NCBI GenBank assembly: GCA_003024985.2
Contig: PXIH01S0000247.1
Reading direction: 5' to 3' (one strand)
Length of the DNA: 13,609 nucleotides
Source: Euperipatoides rowelli
Lineage: Eukaryota > Onychophora > Udeonychophora > Euonychophora > Peripatopsidae
Positions 8,389-13,609 of this stretch are shown piece by piece. Under the pieces are notes generated by a model. It was not told where the DNA came from, searched no databases, and saw only the letters and a list, made by a program, of their open reading frames with translations. The position numbers and the translations under genes are program-made. How positions within the stretch are numbered: position 1 is the first letter of the stretch; every line of letters starts with the position of its first letter.

Positions 8389-8460
8389 CAGGGCCCTGCC
8401 TGTCCACAATCTCTGGGATTGCAGCCCCAATGCACCCCTTTGGAGGGGAGGGGCTGCTGG
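8389..8460. repeat. GC-rich palindromic island
   Basis: Starts with the perfect 10-bp palindrome CAGGGCCCTG (8389-8398). It then holds a nested hairpin: GCAGCCCC (8421-8428) with GGGGCTGC (8450-8457), enclosing CCCCT (8435-8439) with AGGGG (8444-8448). CAGGGCC is also a common DNA-transposon terminus, so this may be a transposon end, but no partner end was found. Confidence 0.45.
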
Positions 8461-8734
8461 CCACATTATGATTACCACAACTCACTCTCAATGTCTGCTT
8501 TTCATAATAAAAACAGACAAATTACTTCACTGATGAACAATTGGTAATTGACAAGATTGAACTTGTAATTAGACCTGTCAGTGTCAAAAATGAACCTGTA
8601 ATCAGATAAAATGATAAAAAGGGTTTATTTAACTGATGAAAAAACCAAATACAGAAAAAAACTATAACAGATGTTGAAAAACACTTATCTACATATTAAC
8701 TTAGTTTTTTTTTTACAAGCATTTGGGATTGTGA

Positions 8735-9187
8735 CTAATAAGCTTCCACATGTTCTCCTTTTGTATCTCTAAGAATATCTATTCTATACTCAATTTCTCT
8801 CCAAACATTGTTTAACATCTCTGATACTGTGTTCAAAGCCTGGATAATCCTGTCCCATAATTTCTCCACACTAGTTAGCCTATCTGTTTTGCATATGCTT
8901 AATCCTTAATGCCGTCCCAATGAAATCAATGGGAATAATGTTAAATGACCTTGGTCGGCATGCAGTTGGTCCATCTGGACCAATCCAATGATTCAGAAAT
9001 TCCTCATTGAGTAAGACTCAGCCTGGGGGACATTGTCCTGCTAGAAATAAACATTTGGCTGCATCTCTTCCAGCTGCGGAACAGTGAAGCATATCCAAAT
9101 AGGTTTTAAGTTGATCTTTGGTTCGATGAAGAAAAGTGGGCCGATTATGCGCTTGTAATAGTGTAGGCCTATACAAGTGTTGGAAAA
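8735..9187 (-). pseudogene. Degenerate mariner-like (Tc1/mariner superfamily) transposase
   Basis: This is the C-terminal half of a DDE transposase of the IS630/Tc1/mariner superfamily, which cuts and pastes at TA sites. Blocks occur in the expected order on the minus strand. CIGLHYYKRIIGPLFF (9175 down to about 9128) matches the 'WCG...VIGPFFF' block. VPQLEEMQPNVYF ends at 9044, followed by TAG and QDNVP, the counterpart of FQQDGAPPH; its Asp is kept (9035-9037). After a shift, HWIGPDGPTACRPRSFN and IIPIDF match 'WIGRGGPxxWPPRSPDLTPLDFF'; the last catalytic Asp is kept (8925-8927), about 36-37 codon lengths away. After another shift, EKLWDRIIQALNTVSEMLNN and EYRIDILRDTKGEHVEAY end at TAG (8735-8737). 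The N-terminal DNA-binding half was not found, nor were terminal repeats. Stops and frameshifts make it inactive. Confidence 0.87.
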
Positions 9188-10599
9188 ACATATTACGCTA
9201 ACAAACAATGTGTAGTTAACTGTTTTTCATATGTTATAATTTTCAATTATTGTATTGAGTTTCTTAATTGAGTGAATATATTATGAACATTCTGTATAGG
9301 CTAATGACTCACTAATAGTTTTACTATCTTTTTATTATGCCAATGACCTTGATAATATGCATCACAACAATTGAGGGGCTTCTAACAAAAACGTAACAAG
9401 TCAAATACAGTAATTGAATTTCTCAGGAGAGACAAAAATGAAAATAACATGTTACATTTGGGAAGAATCAAGAATCATCTCAACTTTTAAGCCTTATCAA
9501 AACTGTCGTATTACTCTCTTGCCTGTAATACTTCTACCACTTATGCACACTCACCATAACATTTATTCTATGCAATTATCTAAAAAATCATATTTTTTTA
9601 ATTGTTAGGTTTTTGCTAGCAAACCCCTCAAATTTTTCCACCTTAGGTCATTGTTAAAACCCCCCCAAAAAAAGCTTTTGTTAAGGAGAGAAAAATTTTG
9701 TGTAGAATGAAATCATTTATATTTCTTAAATAAAAAAATACATAAAGTCTGAAAACATGAAGGAGGAGAGGATTTGGAGATTTGTTTTTAAATATAATTT
9801 ATACTAATTCTCTTAATAAGGAGTTGAGTTAATTTTATGTAATCTTCCCATTAACAATATTCAATAACAAATAATAATAACACTTAATTGTTTCTGACAC
9901 AACATTTTATTCATAAAATTACTTGTCATTAGAAATTTGTTGATGGATTTTAAAAGTGATGTTAAAATCTAAATATATCTATCTATACTATAGAAGACAT
10001 TATTGACGTTTCAGCATTTGGTGCTTATTATTTCTATTTCTGTTATGATTTTTTTTTAACCAATCTTTTCCATCTGTTTAGTAAAATAGTTGATTTACTT
10101 GTAATATGATACATTAAATAATATGAAGCTAAATTAAAACTTATTCTGCAGATAGTTTTTTTTTCCCTCTCATGTTTATTGTCTGATAATTCTGCTTGAT
10201 TACAGATGACATTTCATATTATTTTAGTGTAATTAATGGAATTATCGTCTGATAATGAAAGATAATGGCTGTAAATATTGTGGCAGATTGCATGTATCAC
10301 GTTTTCTTCAGTTCTTAAAATATTCATCTGTTTCCTTATAGCAATAATGCTGGCATTTCATGAGTGAACTTTCGAATGCAAGAAAATGTATTACTCTATC
10401 AGTAACTTATATTATACATTTGCAGCAAGGTTGTTTTAAAAGCAAATCTGAAAACCCCAAACCCAAGTCCCTTTGGTATATCTATTAGAGGGGGTATGGG
10501 GAGAATGTTTAATGTTCTCTAGGGTTTTCTTTAATAGTAATTTAAAATATTTTGGGATATTTTTGCTCAATGTGGTTGAGGCTTCTGGTGTAAGTTTAG
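9188..10599. other. Long AT-rich stretch, no gene recognised
   Basis: The 5' half of the adjacent transposase should lie just right of 9187 but nothing recognisable remains. Small C-runs at 9623-9627 and 9660-9666 sit in an otherwise A-rich patch. GTCTGATAAT occurs at 10181-10190 and 10247-10256, the second inside ATTATC/GATAAT arms (10241-10256). Open frames at 9414-9608 and on both strands of 10436-10658 show no motif and are not called. Confidence 0.55.
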
Positions 10600-10660
10600 C
10601 AGAGGTTTTCAAACTGTATGGCATGCTTCCTGGAGGTACAGAAAAAAGCTCAAAATGAGT
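10600..10660 (+). mobile_element. Single hAT-like transposon end
   Basis: CAGAGGTTTTCAAACTGTAT, followed by GGCATGCTTCCTGGAGGTAC, closely follows the animal hAT terminal style 'CAGNGGTTNTCAAACTGTGG...'. The orientation makes this a left end with the element body to the right. No complementary right end (…GAAAACC.CTG) was found downstream, so it is a solo or truncated terminus. Recognition is from pattern recall. Confidence 0.42.
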
Positions 10661-10948
10661 CAGAATTTTAATAAAAATTAATTTTTAAATAAATAGTCAA
10701 TACAACTTTGGACTGGATTTCACTTTACCAATACTACAAGATGACTGCCAACCAGATATAAATTACCATACCAATAATTGAATGACAAATGGATGTTAAA
10801 AGCATGTGTAATTTATTTATTTTTTAAAATTAATATAGCAGCTTTTGTAAGTTTATGGTGAGATTAAATTTTGATTACTATTATGTTTAGTGTGTTTTGT
10901 TATGTAGGCTTTGTTAATTAATGCAATTCTTGCAACTTGTATATAATG

Positions 10949-11165
10949 TTTGATATAGAGGTAGCATTTTAAGGTTATAGCCTACTATAATCTGATTCAC
11001 ATAACTCTGATATAGGATCAGTGTATAGTCTTAAGGTTAGATATTGTTTAATACAGTAATATTTTAAATATTTTTCTTTGTTATATTGAATTGCGTTTCA
11101 CACATTTCTGATATAGGGCCAGTGTAGGTTTANGGTTGTTATAGTTTAATATAGGCTTATTTTTA
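10949..11165. repeat. Three degenerate direct repeats
   Basis: A motif of the form TGATATAGG..CAGTGTA....AAGGTT...TATAGTTTAATA occurs near 10951, 11008 and 11109. The latter two copies are the most alike over about 60 bp, including the following ATA.....TTTT. Spacing is irregular (about 57 and 101 bp). The third copy contains the 'n' at 11133. Confidence 0.45.
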
Positions 11166-12453
11166 ACATTTTAAAGGAAACTTTTTATTAGAAAGCTGTA
11201 GGAAAGTATTCAATTTATTACTTTTAATTACCATTATGATTTAATAAAAAAAAAATATTAGTAACTATAATCACCTAGTGAATGTTTCTACTAATTATCG
11301 ATAATTTTCTTCTGAATGGTTGCCATCTTTGTGGATCCCTAAGTGAAATCTTGCCTAACATCGATAGACTATCAACTGTTATTATTCTTTCTAATAGTCT
11401 ACTCTAAAAGCTGGCATTGCACAATCCTACATTCTCCAAGCTTGCTTATCAAGCAACAAGTTAATAAAAATTATTGTCCAAGTGATATATACTTGTAAAG
11501 CTTTATGTAAAACTTCCAAAGTTCTATCAATTTATTGTTAAGTAGATTTAATTAATATCAAAGCAAAATGAAACTTACGTTTCAGTGAACTGAAAGGTGA
11601 AAGAATTTGTAAGAAGTAATTGATCTTATAAACATTAGTTCATATTTTGACAAACCTTTAGATTTATTTTACAATTGATTTATTATTACCTAGAAGGAAA
11701 AAAAATGATTTAAATGAAGACATTACTCTAAATTAAAATTATAGATAAACCTTCTTGTATTTAGAAAATTAAACACCTCAAACTTTAATTAATGCATTTT
11801 GTTTCATAAGTGGATAGTTCATGCACTGACGTACAAAAAAAGCATTCCAATTAAAAGTCCAACTTGGAGATGTTAATTTTGCATAATACTGTATATTGAG
11901 ATTTTGAATGTAGACTTAAGTGAAATTATTTGGTACATCTTTTGTATGGTAATTCACTGATAGCATTTCATTTTTTAACGTTTTAATGAATGTACTCGTT
12001 ATTTTATTCGTATTTTATTGTACTGATTCACCATGGGTAGGAAAAACTGATTTATGTTCACATATTGTTTGTTTTCATAATGCAACATTTGCTATTTTTT
12101 AGTAAATGTCTCATTCATAATCTGATCATTAATGTGAGAATTAAACAATGTGAGAAACAATCAACTTCCTTTACATTGCAAATCAATGCTAATTTATTCA
12201 TGTTATTTGTTTTGCCTATGAGCACATTCTTAGTAATAAAATAATGCTGCACATTGTCCTAATTATTTGGAATGGTGCTTGCCATTTGCAGCAAGTATTT
12301 ATTTCAATTACTGTATATCCTCTTACGGTTAATCTGGCATGAGACAATTCGAACAGTTGAACCATCTATTTTAGTATGGTCTTTCCTTGTAACAGGGTTA
12401 TTATGATTTGTTATTGTATTATTATTTAACAGCCAGCCGCTGATTATTGTATG
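11166..12453. other. Long AT-rich stretch, nothing coding recognised
   Basis: Contains a perfect 14-bp palindrome, AATTATCGATAATT (11293-11306), and 8-bp arms TAGACTAT (11365-11372) / ATAGTCTA (11394-11401). No reading frame, RNA gene or transposon motif was recognised on either strand. Confidence 0.6.
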
Positions 12454-12461
12454 CAGTATTG
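12454..12461 (+). repeat. Left copy of 8-bp target-site duplication
   Basis: CAGTATTG directly precedes the MITE and is repeated exactly at 12634-12641. An 8-bp duplication is the hallmark of hAT-superfamily insertion. Confidence 0.9.
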
Positions 12462-12633
12462 CAGTGCCGTAGCCAGAATTTTTTTTCGGGGGGGGGGGAT
12501 ATTGATATATACACTGTATATTTATATAAATATAGGCTATATACTGTATATATACACTATACAGTATATAATAAAAAATATTTTTGGGGGGGGGTTTCAA
12601 CCCCCGCACCCCCCCCCCCTGGCTACGGCCCTG
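12462..12633. mobile_element. 172-bp hAT-type MITE with intact ends
   Basis: The left end CAGTGCCGTAGCCAG (12462-12476) and the right end CTGGCTACGGCCCTG (12619-12633) are 15-bp terminal inverted repeats with one mismatch. The perfect 8-bp duplication CAGTATTG flanks them. Next to the termini lie a G-run (12489-12498) and C-runs (12601-12605 and from 12609 on). The centre is TATA-rich and holds a 13-bp perfect inverted repeat (12538-12550 with 12558-12570, 7-nt loop). There is no room for a transposase, so it must have moved with an enzyme supplied elsewhere. Open frames of 68-101 codons crossing this element on both strands are by-products of its repeats. The nearly perfect ends suggest a relatively young insertion, though the internal runs are prone to sequencing error. 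Confidence 0.92.
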
Positions 12634-12641
12634 CAGTATTG
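12634..12641 (+). repeat. Right copy of 8-bp target-site duplication
   Basis: CAGTATTG, identical to 12454-12461. The pre-insertion site can be inferred as a single copy followed by CTTATGG. Confidence 0.9.
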
Positions 12642-12669
12642 CTTATGGAATAAACAGTTTAGATTCCAG

Positions 12670-12730
12670 CTCCAGTGAGTTTTTCTTTTCATCTGGGCGA
12701 TGACTTTCTGGGCTCTGGTAATGACGACTT
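12670..12730 (+). CDS. Weak candidate exon beside the MITE
   Basis: The canonical donor GTAAGTACC starts at 12731, and possible acceptors TTCCAG (ends 12669) or CTCCAG (ends 12675) lie upstream. Between them one frame reads PVSFSFHLGDDFLGSGNDDL without a stop. The polypyrimidine tract is poor, and the MITE sits only 36 bp upstream. No homologue is recognised, so chance is likely. Confidence 0.17.
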
Positions 12731-13065
12731 GTAAGTACCAGCAGTTAGGCAGTCAGCACACAACCAAGGAGAGTCTAAAAGTATGTGTAAATAATAAAAA
12801 AAGATTGATAAACATAAAGAACAAAATTGACTGTCTAGTCAAAGTATGGAAAACATTTTTTTAGAGGGGAGTTATCCCACATGAAATTGCAAATCAAAGA
12901 GTTTGAAATTAACAATTATATAGTACTTTGCTTCACTGAGAGCAAATGACTAATTTTGTGATTCTGTTATAAAAACAAATACAAATGAAGTATGACGATC
13001 ATAGTGCACTAGGTATACAAACTTCTTACTCCACTATACAATAAAAACCTGCACTTAACAATGAG
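12731..13065. other. AT-rich stretch, nothing recognised
   Basis: No reading frame or RNA gene is seen. The last part carries AACTTCTTACTCCAC (13019-13033), a motif that returns in the repeat that follows. Confidence 0.6.
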
Positions 13066-13285
13066 CATAATTGGAAGAAGTCTAAGCTTGGAATAAGTGA
13101 CATTTGTAATAAGAAACTTCTGCTCCACGAAATGAATGCCATTTTATTTTTATTTATTTTTTCCCAATGGAGAGAACAAAACTTTATTATTATTTTAGAG
13201 AAAACAATTGGCTGAAGCCTAGGCTTGGAATAACTGATGCTTTGAACAACTTCAGCTCCACTAAATTAATGTTTTTCTTTTATTC
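13066..13285. repeat. Diverged direct duplication, about 137-bp period
   Basis: AATTGG..GAAG.CTA.GCTTGGAATAA..GA occurs at about 13070-13100 and again at about 13206-13236. It is followed in both by AACTTC.GCTCCAC.AAAT.AATG and a T-rich stretch. The shared core CTTGGAATAA starts at 13087 and 13224. The copies are clearly related but diverged, with AT-rich filler between them. Confidence 0.6.
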
Positions 13286-13304
13286 CTAACTCCACTGATG
13301 AGAA

Positions 13305-13609
13305 CTAGGGTTGCACTGATAGACACATTGGACGATTACCAATTAATCGGCCTTTAATAATCGGCCGATTACAGATTAATCGGCCAACTTTTCATTAAAA
13401 TTAAGCAACCCAATGAAAAATCCCTAATTTATTAATTACATTGCAGTAATTGGCCAACATTTCATTAAAAGTCAGTAGCCCAATGAAAAATCCCTAATTT
13501 GTTAATTACATTGAAGTAATGGGCCAACTCTTCATTAAAAGTCAGCAGCCCAATGAAAAATCCCTAATTTGTTAATTACATTGCAGTAATGGGCCAACTC
13601 TTCATTAAA
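13305..13609 (+). mobile_element. Left end of a hAT-like element, cut by window edge
   Basis: CTAGGGTTGCACTGATAGAC at 13305 follows the 'TAGGGTTGCACCGAT...' terminal style of animal hAT-type elements. It is followed by several ATTAATCGGCC motifs, including the perfect palindrome TAATCGGCCGATTA (13358-13371). Repeated subterminal motifs of this kind are often transposase-binding sites in the family; that role here is inference. The exact first base is uncertain (13305-13306). The right end and target duplication lie outside the window. Confidence 0.5.
13382..13609. repeat. 70-bp tandem repeat, at least 3.2 copies
   Basis: GGCCAAC recurs at 13382, 13452, 13522 and 13592, exactly 70 bp apart. 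Copies two and three differ at about 4 of 70 positions, copies one and two at about 8, so similarity rises to the right. Each unit holds CCCAATGAAAAATCCCTAAT. The array continues beyond the window. Confidence 0.95.

Noticed and set aside
9110-9130. tRNA B-box-like TTGGTTCGATG
   Set aside because: It lies inside the transposase remnant and has no A box or cloverleaf around it.
2691-12540. Recurrent TAGGC/GCCTA motif across the window
   Set aside because: About a dozen occurrences is close to what a five-base motif would give by chance on two strands at this base composition.
12304-12678. Open frames of 68-101 codons on both strands over the MITE
   Set aside because: They run through the element's G/C homopolymers, TATA repeats and both inverted ends, and no frame shows a protein motif.
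13382-13609. CRISPR array
   Set aside because: The whole 70-bp unit repeats, without unique spacers between short repeats, and the context is an animal transposon. It is a tandem repeat.

Overview
The window looks like non-coding, AT-rich nuclear DNA from an animal (by eye roughly two thirds A+T, with single 'n' bases at 613 and 11133 as in a draft assembly). No intact protein-coding gene, tRNA, rRNA or CRISPR array is visible. The recognisable content is a graveyard of transposable elements: non-LTR retrotransposon remnants, a mariner-like transposase remnant, and several hAT-type terminal sequences. This combination is typical of metazoans, and many invertebrate genomes have it, but the sequence alone does not name the species.

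Left third (1-4970). Positions 430-1005 resemble the 3' tail of a LINE ending in an AAT microsatellite. Positions 1096-1319 hold short inverted repeats. Positions 1423-3010 are a broken LINE reverse transcriptase whose motifs can be followed in order through three reading frames, with stops and altered catalytic residues. A 406-bp element with hAT-like ends (3078-3483) follows directly. Positions 3801-4136 are stop-free for 111 codons but unrecognised. A second, C-terminal-only LINE fragment (4609-4803) runs into a hAT-like terminal fragment (4797-4969). A 51-bp sequence occurs at 3608-3658 and again at 5085-5136.

Middle (5000-9200). This is mostly featureless AT-rich sequence with a few GC-rich hairpin islands (5322-5375, 8389-8460). 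One short stretch with good splice signals (7133-7189) could be a small exon and may pair with 7519-7578. A minus-strand Tc1/mariner-superfamily transposase remnant at 8735-9187 is clear from several conserved blocks.

Right third (9200-13609). Long unannotated AT-rich DNA surrounds one hAT-like end (10600-10660) and weak degenerate repeats. The best-defined element in the window is a 172-bp hAT-type MITE at 12462-12633, with 15-bp terminal inverted repeats (one mismatch) and a perfect 8-bp target-site duplication. The window ends inside another hAT-like element (from 13305) carrying a 70-bp tandem repeat that continues past the edge.

No genes act together here. The window reads as intergenic or intronic sequence shaped by old transposition, and I did not find a convincing new biological system.
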